Origin: Anoplolepis gracilipes
Lineage: Eukaryota; Arthropoda; Insecta; Hymenoptera; Formicidae
Assembly (NCBI RefSeq): GCF_047496725.1
Contig: NC_132983.1
Location: forward strand, 2,932,001-2,996,000
Reading direction: 5' to 3'
Length of the DNA stretch: 64,000 nucleotides
The notes beneath the pieces were generated by a model. That model saw nothing but the letters and a program-made list of their open reading frames with translations. It made no database searches and had not been told where the DNA came from. Position numbers and translations under genes: made by a program. Below are positions 1 through 13,200 of this stretch, in pieces. Position 1 is the stretch's first letter; every line of letters starts with the position of its first letter.

Positions 1-305
1 ATAATTCATGTATATTGTATGCATATATTTTTTGTATTGCTCTCTGATCATATGACTAATAATACGATAATATTTTTCCTGACCTTTTTTCTCTCCCAGC
101 TGATACAAAATATCATAAGTAAATTCATTCTGACAATAATAAGAAGTAGCTTGTAAAAAGTGGTTACATATTCATATTCAGCTCACTGTTCCGCATTTTC
201 TACTTCTTTTTCAACAATATTATATATATATATATATCTCGATACTTTCCGAGAAACTCGCATCGATACTTTTTTCACATTATTATTGAATCGTTCATTG
301 AAGCC
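1..305 (+). promoter_or_regulatory. 5' flank of lipase gene 1
   Basis: AT-rich sequence upstream of the first lipase ATG, with a TA run near 220-236 followed by TCTCGATAC about 65 bases before the start codon. The same kind of short upstream region precedes lipases 2, 5 and 8. I see no gene here. Promoter function is inferred only from position. Confidence 0.4.
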
Positions 306-3300
306 ATGAGATTAACCGCGGTCGTGTGTCTACTGTCGTTCTGCAGTTTTTCTGGTGTAGCGCCAGCAAATTTGACACCTGAATCAAGCGTGCTCGTAAG
401 CAGAATATCGTGGGCCAACGAGCAATTGAACAACGTTCAATTTAATTCCGATGTTATTCTCAATACGGTAAGCGTATTTTTTGCTCATAAAAACGAGGAT
501 TAAAAATTATTTCAATTAACTCAATTTTCGCAATGCTGTCGGAAAATCATTTGATAATGTTTTTATGCCTCTATTCTGGAATCTAAATTTCACTAAACCT
601 TTACATTTTTGTTAATTAGTTTATGGTTTACAATAATATTCATATTATTGTAATTTTGTTTTGATTTTTTTAGAGTTAATTTAGTCTCAATAAAAATATA
701 TATTATAATAAATAATACTGAAATATTAATATCGATTAATTATCATTAACTTTTCTATTTTTTTTAATGTACCATGTAAAGTATACATACATTGACAAGA
801 AACAGATGTGTGATAATATGTTGCTCTTTGATGATATCTATTTTAGTCTCTGTTTAAAATAAAAAATAAATATGTATTTATACATGTACTATATATTTAT
901 ATTATAATATTATGATATAGTCATCAAAATTATTTTAATTCATGAGATAAATATAAGAAAAAGTTCAATTTTTTAAATTTATCATTGAAATAATTTCTAT
1001 CGAGTTTCACATACTTTGTCATCTTTTCATTTGAAGAAGGGAGCCCGTTTTGTAATCTCTGGAAATAATCTGTTACGTTTAATTAAATAATTAATATTTC
1101 TATTTAACTTTATTTTGACTTTTCCAACAATAACTCATTATATTAATTAAATATTAATAAATAATATTAAATTAATGTATTCTGAATGTTTCTGCATAGC
1201 AGAAATGCTCTATTACTTAAAAACTAAATACCACGTACATCTTATTGCATAAATTTATTTTAACTTCAAATCAATTTTAAGAGTATATTCTTTTCCTACT
1301 GATTTTTTTTAGCCGGAAATGATAAGAAGAGCGGGTTATCCCGCAGAAGCTCATGTTATAACTACGGAGGATGGCTATCTTTTAACGTTACATCGTATCC
1401 CAGGTGGCAATGGTTCTCTACCTGTACTGCTGCAACACGGTATGTTATGCAGTTCCGCTGACTGGATTATTCTTGGCAAAGGCAGAGCACTTGGTATAAC
1501 TTTTTGTATATAATTAATATTTAAAAGATATACCGAAATATTTTTGTCTTATCAGAAAAATGTCTAACAATAAGAGAAACTCTCGAATTTAAATAGTGGA
1601 AATCGAAAACAATTTTCTAATAAACTTTTAATTGTAATATATAACTTCTAATGTATGTGTATATTATACTTAAAAAAAATTTTTTAATTTATTATACAAT
1701 GAATATATACAAGGTGTATACAAATTAATATTATATTAATATTATTATTACTAAAATACGTTACTAAGATATATTATTAACTAAAAGTTTGCAATAACTA
1801 TTACAATTTATTTTTTGATTATGTTACCTCAATATTTTCATGCACAGAATAATAAGAGAAATTAATTGATATAAACAAAATAAATATTTAAGAAAAAGTA
1901 TGTAACTGCTTGTTTGCAAATTCCTTTTCAATTAATGTAAAAAAATACATATATGTATTCATACACATATATTTCAATTGATTCATACAGATCGATTTAA
2001 GCGGACTATATTGTATATACATAATTTTAAATATATATTAAGTAAATTATATGATTAAAAATGTTTATTTAATTTTTCGGATAATAATTAAAAATTAGTC
2101 CTTTGTCTTTTAATTTAGTATTAAGAATATTAAAAATAATTTGTATTAAAATATACCATATAAGACAAATTATTAGTATATTAATATTATTATTATTAAG
2201 ATACGTATTATACTAATAGATGCAAAAGTTTGCAATAAGTATTGTAAATCATATTTTTTATTAATTTCTCTAAATTCTAGCTTATTTATTAGCGGATCAA
2301 GGCTATGACGTTTGGTTAGGTAATTTTCGTGGTAATACATATTCAAGAGCGCATATTTCCTTATCTCCATCGGAATTAAGATTTTGGAATTTCAGGTACT
2401 CACATAAAATATTATAAAAATAATTATATTTTGAAAATATTGCAGTTATTTATATAGTATAAATAAAAGGTATTATAGGGTATATAAATAAGATATAAAC
2501 CAATTCTTTGTGTAAAAAAAAATATGCATTTTTCTTGTTTTCCGAAAATGTATGATTTTCGAGATATCTTATTTTTTAATATGTCAAAATTTTACACAAA
2601 GAATCATGACACAGCAAATGTACTGTATTGACATATTATAAAATGAAATATCATAGTAGTATCTTACGTAGAATCTTCTATATATTATATACACGTGTAC
2701 ATACAATATATATTATAAGTTAGAGATGAAAATCGCTGGTATTTAATTAACCCGTTGTTTACAATATATATATTACAAACATATACATATATTTCTAATT
2801 TATATATTATATTATATATAAACTAGATGATATACATACACATTTTATGATAATATGTCAATCAAATTTTTCATCAGCTTTAACGAAATGGGCATTTATG
2901 ATTTACCTGCAATGATCACATTTATCACAAATATGAGATCACAGCCATTGCATACATACATTGGTCATTCTATGGGCACAACTAGTTTTTATGTAATGGC
3001 ATCGGAGCGTCCGAGAATGGCACAAATGGTGCAAATGATGATCAGCTTGTCACCAGTAGCTTTTACAAGCCATATGGAAAGTCCGCTAAAATATCTCATT
3101 CCTTTCTGGAGAGAATTAAAGGTAAAGTCATATACGTTTAATAATATAAAAAATAATTTATTAATACGAAATAACTATTAGAACAATATCCTTTGTCAAA
3201 ATAAAAATAAAACATTATATACACATATAATATATATAATATGCAAAAGTTTATGAAAATTACATGATGAAGGTTTCAACTAAAGTCGTCAAATTTTACA

Positions 3301-4315
3301 AGATTGTTTATTAATTTTTTATTAAACGACTTTAATGCTTTTTATTAATGCGATTGTTTGCACGATGTGGCGTAGATTAAGTAGGAAACTATAACTGATA
3401 AATTATTACACGTTACTAAAAAAAATATATAAAAGTAATAAACAAAATTTTTAACCTTTACTGAAAAAAATTATTACATCACAAATTAGAAATCTTTGAT
3501 TGCAGATAATGATACGAAATTTCTTCCACGACGAATTCATGCCGCAGAACGATCTGTTTAGATTTTTTTCGAAATACGGTTGCAAGCAGAATACGATAAA
3601 AGAGATGTGCGCTGACGTAATATTTATGATTTGCGGTTACGATCGCGAGCAGTTTAACTACGTGAGTAATAAATTTACAATTGAAATACAATTTCGATGG
3701 AATCTTCGATCATCGCATTCCGTCATTTCAAGATTACACTTCAGATTGGACTTTATGTATGTACATGTTTAGACTCTACTGCCTGTCATCTTAAGTCACG
3801 ACCCAGCCGGTGTCTCGACTAAGACACTTCTTCACTACACTCAGATATTTCAATCAGACAATTTTAGCCAATATGATTACGGTCGCAAAAAAAATCTGTT
3901 ACTGTACAACTCGACTAAACCTCCGGATTACAATCTAGCAAATATTACATTACCTATCGCCTTATTTTATGGTCCTGGCGATTTGCTGGTTAATATCGTG
4001 GTATGTAAATAAAATAAAAAATAGCAGAGATTTATTTGTGCTAATTATATATAAATAAGGTATAAGTTTTGTACAAAAAATCAGGAAGATAGTTTTAAAA
4101 AAATCGCTTGCAATAATTTACGCAAACACTTTTTTAAGGACTTGAAAAGGCTTTATCACCTACTGCCCAATGTAGTGGACATGTACAAAGTGCCGTGGCC
4201 CAAATTTAATCACGTGGATTTTTTGTGGGCCAAGGATGCGGACAAACTCATATATGAAAGAATATTCAAGCTTATGAAGACAAAAAATTTGAATAATGTG
4301 ATATCGGTGAAGTAA
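306..4315 (+). CDS. Secreted acid lipase, gene 1 of the array (7 exons)
   Basis: Exons: 306-467, 1313-1493, 2281-2395, 2878-3121, 3506-3661, 3773-4000, 4139-4315. They join in frame to 420 aa with GT-AG introns throughout. The product is an alpha/beta-hydrolase of the gastric/lysosomal acid lipase family, expected to hydrolyse acylglycerols or other lipid esters after secretion. Residues 1-20 form a hydrophobic signal peptide. The N-terminal lipase motif (AGYPAEAHVITTEDGYLLTL) and the oxyanion-hole LLQHG are in exon 2; DQGYDVWLGNFRG is in exon 3. The nucleophile is S184 in GHSMG, the acid is D356 in FYGPGD, and the base is H387 in FNHVDF. Length is close to the usual ~400 aa. Its exons and introns match the pseudogene at 15018-17914 closely, so the two are block-duplicate partners. 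Family assignment is firm; substrate is unknown. Confidence 0.93.
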
Positions 4316-4830
4316 TATTTTTTATATCGATTAAAATAAATAATTATTGCATACTAAATCTTTAAAAAAATTGATATGATTGATGGCAGTCACATTCATT
4401 AATTTAGTGGGACGTAAAGTTCTAAAATTATTCAAAATATTTTAATGTTATTTACGATTAGTGCAAAGTGTGTGATTAATGAATTAGTATAAATGTTTTT
4501 AGGCAATAGGTTGAGATTTTTTACTTACAATTAGCGTATTTATTTGACCTTTGTCAGCTTCTTTTTTGTCGGTATTTTTTTCGAACTGCTTTACAATTGT
4601 TTGACTATAATAAAGTAATATAATACTTCTTCCTCTTCTTTTCTTTCACCTGAAAAATTATTAATTATATAGTGACAAATCATTCTACTATAATAGTACG
4701 TAGAGTAAAGAACAATTCGCAGTCGTATTCATCTCGCCTTTGCGTATTCTGCTTTTCTCGGAATAATCCCGATACTCCGAAATACTTAAGTTGTTCATTT
4801 TCTTTTAGAGTTTATTGAATCATTGACGTA
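4316..4830. other. Intergenic spacer, lipase 1 to lipase 2
   Basis: 3' flank of gene 1 (AATAAA-like motifs near 4336) and 5' flank of gene 2. The stretch from about 4507 on is repeated almost unchanged before lipase 5, where a 2.1-kb insertion separates it from the preceding copy. No gene seen. Confidence 0.6.
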
Positions 4831-7800
4831 ATGAGACCATTAATCGGGATTATATTGTATTTGCTGTCGTTTTGCGGTCGTCTTGGTGCGGCGCCGATAG
4901 AGGTGACCTCCGAACCAAACACGCTCATGAAGAAAATAATAGAGACAAACTGGAATCAGTCAAACACCCAATTTATTCCTGATGGTATTTTCAATACGGT
5001 AAATGTATTTTTTCACTTATAAAAACGATTAAAATTTTTATTTTTATATATCTTATTTTATAATCTAATTAATGCTTATAAATGGTGTCAAAAAATAAAC
5101 ACAAATGATCTTATGTCGCGATTGACATTCATTCTTTTCTTTTCTTTTTTTAAAACCAAAAATCTTAATTTTGCAAAATTAATACATAGTCCTTAATATC
5201 ATATAAAATATTATTTATATTTTCTTGCTCTAAAAGAACCGATTTAATATTTAATGGTTAGTTCTGATCAACTAACATTAAATCTTTTTTTATCTTTTAT
5301 ATTTTATAGTATGTGAAATGTATGTATTTATAATGCTACTATATTACTTTAATATTTGTATAGTAGTTTGTTTAAAATAATTAAAAATAAATAATCTAGT
5401 TTACATTATATTATAATTATGTAAAATAGTCATTAATTTCAAATACAGTGCAGAGTTTCAATTCAAAAGATAAACATAAAAAATAAATATAAAATTATCT
5501 AAAATATGCTTTTGAAATTATTTATATTGAGCTTTATATTTTATTATTCAAAAGAATCTGCAGTTTCTGCAAATTATTCTACAATTACACTTAATTAAAA
5601 CTAATGTTTATTTAATTTTGTTGTAAAATTTATAATTTATAATTATAATTGTTATTGTTATTATTAGGATTTTTTATATTAATTCTTTATGTTTATTAAA
5701 TATTAAAGTTTTATATTTATATTATTTATATTGTAGATTATATTCATTTATTTGAAAATAAATAAAATATACATCTCTTGTCGCTGAAATTTATTTTAAG
5801 TTTAGAGTTTTTTCTTTTTCTTACACAGTTTTTTTTTGTCTTTCAGCCAGAGTTGATAAAAAAGGCAGGTTACCCCATGGAGGCTCACGTCATAATAACG
5901 AAGGACGGCTATATCTTGACGTTACATCGTATTCCAGGCGGCAATAGTTCTCTACCTGTGCTGCTGCAGCACGGTTTTCTAAGCACATCCGTTGACTGGG
6001 TTATTCTTGGCAAAAGCAAAGCACTCGGTATAACTTTTCAATCAAAAGATTTCCTTCAACCATATCTCTTATTAATCCAATGTTTCTATTGTAAAAAAAA
6101 AGCATAAAAAAATTCAAATTTAATATTATATAATAGAATAATTTTATAAAAGATATAAGCTATAAGTTATATGATAGATACAATGTTCTTTTTTTTAATT
6201 TTAGCTTTTCTATTAGCGGATCAGGGATACGATGTTTGGTTGGGCAATTTTCGTGGTAATACATATTCAAAAGCGCATATTTTCTTATCTCCATCGGACA
6301 CGAAATTTTGGGATTTTAGGTACTTGCCCAAAAAAGCATTTAAATTGACATAATTATTACAATAACTCACACAATCAGATATAATTTAATATAAAACGCA
6401 AGATCATCTTAAATTTATAAATGGATGTTTACTTCTACAGCAGTTATTTTAAACGATATTCATTTAATGATAAATTCTACATATATACATGTAGGTAGAA
6501 TATAGACAAGTATATATTACAGAGATTTTACTTCATGTCAATAAAGTACGCATCTTTCTTTTTAAGTAAAGTTTCCGTAAATGCCTCGTTTTCGAGATAT
6601 CTCACATTTTATTTATGCCTATACAATGCATTTGCTATTTCTTGATTCTTCGTGTAAAGAATTCTTTCTGTAAAAGTTTGGTGCTTGCTTATATGGAATA
6701 TTTTATTTATTATCAAACATATGTATATACATATTTATATACATATGTATATACATTTATATTATGTTTGACATTGTGTCACATTGTAAATATTTTATGG
6801 CATATTGATTGAATTTTTTTCAGTTATAATGAAATGAGCATCTACGATATACCCGCAATGATTACATTTATTACAAATATGAGATCACAACCATTGCATA
6901 CATATATTGGTCATTCAATGGGTGCTGGCAATTTTTACATAATGGCATCAGAGCATCCGGAAATCGCTCAAATGGTAGAAATGATGATTAGCTTAGCACC
7001 AGCAGTCTTTGTAAATCATATGCAAAGTTTTATACAATACTTGGTCCCTTTTAAGGATGAAGTTAAGGTAAAGTAACATATATTTACTATTCATTAGTTA
7101 AAAAAAATTAATGTCATAGATATATTTGTTTGCATGGAAATTATGGCATATAAATTTAAAAAGTAATGATATGTAATAAAAAATAATTATTGAATTTATT
7201 TTTGTTTAGTGAAAAAGAAGTACATTTTTTTGTTACAGATTAAGTTTGTAATAGCTAGAAGTAAATATTCTGGCATATAGAAAAACATAAGCAATACGAT
7301 ATTAGCAGTAAGCAAATCGACATTTTTGATTGACTTACTTACTATTTAAATCTTATAATTGATTCATAAAAATATTTGCCGGTGATTGATTGCTTATCGC
7401 TTATTGCTTATGTTTTTTTTGTATGTTATTCGCTTAACATGTTACATCTCAATACTTGTTCTATCAATCGAATAAAACGAATAACGAAAAAGAAAAATAA
7501 AAAGATTTATCTCTCAATGAAATATAAGTAACAAATGCAGGAAAAGTTAATTTTATACATTTCTAAAAAAATTAATTTTAAACATTCACAAAGTTAGTTT
7601 TTTTCATGCTTCACATTCTGTTTATGCCGTATATATTCGATTTTAATTAAAAAAATGTTTTTACAATAAATTAAAATTATGATCAAAGCAACTCTTAAAA
7701 ATTTTATAAATTAACTTAACGCGTTAAAAAAATTTCTTACAATTTATTTATTTTAAAAAAATTATATATTAAATAATAATTTATAATTAAAATTATAAAT

Positions 7801-8697
7801 TAAAACTTAAACAAAACACGAATTACAAATAAATTACAATATAATTAAAAGATCTTCGATTGCAGACGATGATACAACTGTTCTTCCATGGTGAATTGCA
7901 TCAGGATTTTATAAATTTTTTTATAAAATATGTCTGCGATCAAAACAGCATGAGAGAGATCTGCTTCGATGTGATGTCTATGATCTGGGGTTACGATCGC
8001 GAGCAGTTTAATAATGTGAGTGCGTGTAATTTCACGATCAAAGTATAACTGCGCGACGATCGAAGCTTCGACTGTCACATTCCAACTTGAGCGATCTCGT
8101 TTCAAATTGGACTTTATGTAAATGACTTTGCATCTATTGTTTATTATTTACATTCAGACTTTGCTGCCCATCATTTTGAGTAACGATCCTGCTAGCACCT
8201 CGATTAAAACGCTTACGCACTTCGGTCAGATAGTCGAATCGGGCAAGTTTCGCAAATACGATTACGGTCGCGAAAAAAATTTGTTAATCTATAATTCAGC
8301 GGAACCTCCGGATTACAATTTAGCGAATGTTGCGGTACCAACAGCGTTATTTTACTCCGACAATGACTGGTTGATCAGTATAGAGGTAAGTAACGAAAAA
8401 ATGTTCATATAATGGAAATATATTGCAGTAACTTGCTTTCTTACAGATCAAATTTTGTGCGTAGATTCAAGAAGGTAGTTAAAAAAAATCATGTACGATA
8501 ACTTACAATAATATTTCTTTCAGGATATACAGAGGCTCTATCGCGCATTGCCTAATGTAGTGGACATGTACGAAATACCGTGGCCCAAATTTAATCATGT
8601 AGATTTTATATGGGCCAAGGATGCGCCTAAACTCGTGTACGAGAGAGTACTCAAGCTTATGAAAGGGCAAAATTTCAATAGTACATTAATGAGATAA
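4831..8697 (+). CDS. Secreted acid lipase, gene 2 of the array (7 exons)
   Basis: Exons: 4831-4998, 5847-6027, 6205-6319, 6824-7067, 7866-8015, 8158-8385, 8524-8697, giving 419 aa. Same family and exon phases as gene 1. The signal peptide is residues 1-21 (hydrophobic IIGIILYLLSF-type core, with an Ala-rich end before PIEVTSE). The oxyanion LLQHGFL is in exon 2. The nucleophile is S186 (GHSMG), the acid D356 (FYSDND) and the base H387 (FNHVDF), so the triad is complete. Exon 5 is two codons shorter than in gene 1. The usual GKGKAL at the end of exon 2 reads GKSKAL here. Its near-identical partner is lipase 5 at 20536-24612. Confidence 0.93.
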
Positions 8698-10130
8698 TAT
8701 ATTATCAATTAAATTGAAAAATAAATATTGCATAAAACATAAATATAAACTTAGAATATTCTAATATTATTTACAATTAGCGCAGAAGTAATTAGTACAA
8801 ATTAGAATAATACACGTATGTTCAAAATGCAAATTATTAAATACAATTACTTATATAGTTATAAGATTCGCTATAAAATTATAATTTGTAGATTTTAGAA
8901 TTTGTAGATGGAATAACTTGTAAATAGATAACCCCCAGTTATTTTTCACACGTCTTAATCTATGTGTGGCTTTTATATCTCTATCAAATATAATTTTTGT
9001 TGGACGTTCAATGTTATGTTAAGTCTAATAATTTTGTTTATCTTATCTTTGCAATGATTACACTATACAACTACACGTATCTTAATTATGCGATAGACAT
9101 AATAAGTTAGCGATATTTTTTATCTGTTTGTACATACAATAAAAATAATTAAAAAAATAATTTTCTTCTATTTTTTAAACTTGCAGTTAAACAATACAAT
9201 ATTCTACATAATTTTATATATTTATATCAGAGATGTGCAAAATAGCTGTCCGAACTCATTTAAAATGGAAAATACAAAATAGTTGAAACATTTTCATTTA
9301 AAAATACAAAACACAAAATATTTTTGGACGTTCATTTAAAATAGCAAATAGAAAAAAATAAGTATTTTTGAAATGTCTTTTTTTTTAATTTAATATATTT
9401 AAGTATTTATATTTATATTTAAATTCTTATTTTTCTTGTTACCTATATTTCTTATTTGTTTATTAGATTAAATTTCTCTATTCTTATTTTTTAGAAAATA
9501 AAAAAAATACAAAATGACCAATTCCTAAACATCTATTTACATGTAGGATTTATCTTAATAAAGTGCAGTGTGCAGTGTTGAATAAATGTCTTGATTTACT
9601 GTTTAGAATTATTAAAAATTAATCAATTTTTGAGTTTGGAAGAAAAATGCATTTGAAATAGAAGATGCTGAGTAATGAAAATCATTAAAATTACCATTAA
9701 AAATTAAAATGAAAACGTAAAATGGTAAAATTTTTGAAACCACGTATTTTAAATATAAAATACAAAATAAGCATTTTGCATTTATATTTTAAATATAATA
9801 CGTTTATTTCAAATAATATACATTGATTTATACACATGATTATTGTAAGTAGTATAATATCGTTAGTTCTAATTTTTACTATATTTTTGCTATATTTCTA
9901 ACAATTTATTTTATACATATATTTTTCTAAACGCTTTATGATTGCATAATAACGTGATAATTTGTTTTTCTTCCTAATTAAAAAACAAATAAAAAGTTAT
10001 GAATAAACATGATGATTCATTTTAATATTGAATGATTTGTAACTAGCGATACTGCGTAGTTGTATTATAGTAAAAAGTAAAGATAGGGAAAACATTCTAT
10101 TAGACGGTAGTCATCCACAGACGTTTATAG
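8698..10130. other. Intergenic spacer with AT-rich repeat-like sequence
   Basis: No coding potential seen. The part at about 9229-9790 is built of short A-rich phrases such as AAATACAAAATA and looks like an old degraded repeat. The whole spacer recurs almost unchanged at about 24613-26045, so it predates the block duplication. Confidence 0.5.
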
Positions 10131-10204
10131 ACGTCTAATAGTCGTCTTTCCGACCATTTCTTATCGATTCATTTATTTCGTGTTCTGTTCATTTTTTCGA
10201 TAAT
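10131..10204 (+). promoter_or_regulatory. Conserved 5' block of lipase subgroup 3/6/7
   Basis: The phrase CTAATAGTCGTCTTTCCGAC and the following TTTCTTA...TGTTCTGTT...TTCGATAATATG are shared with the flanks of lipase 6 (26050-26122), lipase 7 (34199-34286), the orphan exon (33695-33780) and the inverted copy (32675-32765). Retention in all five copies just before the first exon suggests promoter or 5' UTR. Function is inferred. Confidence 0.45.
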
Positions 10205-13200
10205 ATGTATTCTCATGCTTTGGAAGAATCTTATATTGTACGTTTTTTTTTATTGTTTATTGAATCATTCATTAATGTTGTGAAATTGATCGGAATCGTG
10301 TATTTAGTATCGTATTGTAGTCATCTTGATTTGGGGACAGTAGATGTGACACTCGAGCCAAGTGCATTCATGAAGACAATATCCTGGATTAACAGGATTT
10401 GGCCAAACAATAGTCAAGTAAATTCCGATGTAATTCTCAATCCGGTAAGTGTGCCTTATTTATGATTCACTGAAATGAGAATTAATATTTTTCATTATTT
10501 TGATTAGCATTTTTCAACGCCGTCAAAAAATTATTGAGATATTGAAAATAATTTTATGCCGCGCTAACCACTTTTTTGTTTAAATTGTTAAAATTGAAAT
10601 CTAAACTCCACAAAATTACACATCATTATTAATTACAACTACAATAATATTCAAATCTCTTTTTGTTAATTATTTTAATGTTTAATTACGAGTATCGTTT
10701 AATTATTAAATTATTAAATTATTATTAAATTTTCTATCGTTTTAAAATTTGTATACACACATACATAATAATATGTGAAATACAAAATAAATATTATTAT
10801 ATAAAAATTGCATATATATATATTGACTAGTCAATCGCGATGGACGATCGATTAAGCAAGCCTGGTAAAAGTAATTAAAATTATTTTAATTGCTATGATA
10901 CAAAAAAGATACATAAACAACTTTATAGTTCTTTATAATTTCTTTTTAAAATAATTTTTATTGAGTTTTATACTTTATTATGTAAAAAGACTTTGTTCCT
11001 ATAATTTTTTCCAACTAGCATCACATATTTAATTATATATTAATATTTTATATTCATATTATTGTATTATTATTATAGAAACACTTTATTATGCCAAAAA
11101 TAAATTTATTAGACTCATTTTATCACGTAAATTTATTGTAATGTTAAACAGTTTTGAAAGTAATATAGTATTTTTATTCTTTTTTCAGTCGGAGATAATA
11201 AGAAAAGCGGGTTATCCCACGGAGACACACGTTATAATGACAGAGGATGGCTATCTCTTGACGTTATATCGTATTCCAGGTGGTAATGGTTCTCCGCCTG
11301 TATTACTGCAACACGGTTTTTTTTGCAGTTCCGCTGTTTGGATTATCCTTGGCAAAGGCAAAGCACTACGTACGACTTTCTAATTAATTCTTAAGAGATA
11401 TTCCGAGATTATTGTACGTTGATCTCACTTTTACCGGAAAAGACAACGTTTAACAAAAAGAGAAATTCCTGTATTTAAATGTTGAAAAAACTTGCTAATG
11501 CACTTTTAATTGTAATAGAATTTCTAATACATTTTATTTAAAAATATGTTTTAATTTAAATAATATATATTTTAATAATATAACATTTTTATATATATAT
11601 ATTTTATAATTACATATATTTTATATTTAGAATATTTTTATATTTAATTTATCTGATGTAGTGAATTATTAGTTTGCAGTCTTAATCTTTTGTTAAAAAT
11701 ATTAATATAAATATGTGTAAAATTACAGAAATATTACATGAGAAATTTTATAGGAAAAGATACAAATTGCAAATTATATAATAAATGCTATAAACAATTC
11801 TTTTTATATTCTAGCTTATCTATTAGCGGATCAGGGATACGATGTTTGGTTGGGCAATTTGCGAGGTAGTACCTACTCGAGATCACATATTTCACTATCG
11901 TCGTCGGAATCAAAATTTTGGGATTTCAGGTATTTATATAAAAATAAATAAAAATAATGGTGTTTAGAAAGTAATGATAATTGTCTGGTTTAATTTGTTA
12001 AACACGCATTCAAAGATTTTTTGGCAAACTCACACATATGTATACATATTTTTTTTTCATTATATACCATATGTGTCGACATACATACAAATTTTATGAC
12101 AATATACAATATTAATTGAATTTTTCATCAGCTTTAACGAATTGGGTATTTACGATTTGCCTGCAATGATTACATTTATTACAAATATGACATCGCAACC
12201 ATTACACGCATATATTGGTCATTCTATGGGCTCAACTGTTTTTTACGTAATGGCAACAGAACGTTCGAAAATTGCTCAAATGGTGCAAATGAAGATTAGC
12301 TTAGCGCCAACGGTCTTTTTAAACCATATACAAAGTTGGTTACAATACTTGGCCTTTTTAGCAGAATATAAGGTAAAGTAAGATGTGCGAATAAAAAATA
12401 ATTATTAAAAAATAATTTATTACGTATAATGGCTATTTAAAATACGAGTATCTTTTTGGCAAAACATGAAAAAAACAATTATTTTTTTACAATATATGAA
12501 ACTATATATATATAAATAGATTAGTGTAATATTTTTAAAATATTATTATTAAATGATATACTTTGAAGTGAATGAAACACAAATGATTCTTCAAATATAA
12601 TTAATATAATTTTGATATTAATATTGCTATAACGCATAAGATTGAAAAGTATTGATAAAACTAACTATTTAAATTTGTTATTTATTAGCAAAAAATAAAA
12701 TACCTTTCCCTATTTTTTCAGAGTATATATAGATAAAATTTGCATAACTGTGTACTAAATAATAATGTTACAATTTAGACAGCGCATGTTCTTATAAAAT
12801 GTCTAAAAACAACTTAAAGACGTTTAATTGTAAGATCGTTAGACTTTATACAATATAAAACAATTTATCTCTCAAATATAAATGAGAAATACTGAAAATT
12901 TTTTTACAAAATTTGCAAAAAATTAATTCCATAGAGACATAAATATCTTCTTTCTGTTTTATATCCTATTTATTTCTTCTATACACATTTAATTTTCGAT
13001 TTCAATTTTAACGAGTTTTTCAAAGAGAAAATTAAAATAGTAGAAATTCTTTCATGATTCTTTCATAAATTATTTCAATTTGATAAAAAAAAATGCTTAA
13101 GAATTTACTTTTTTATTATAATATTACTGCTAAAAGTTAAAAAACTAATAATTACAAATACACTATCATTAATAGCTCTTCAATTTCAGATATTAATACG

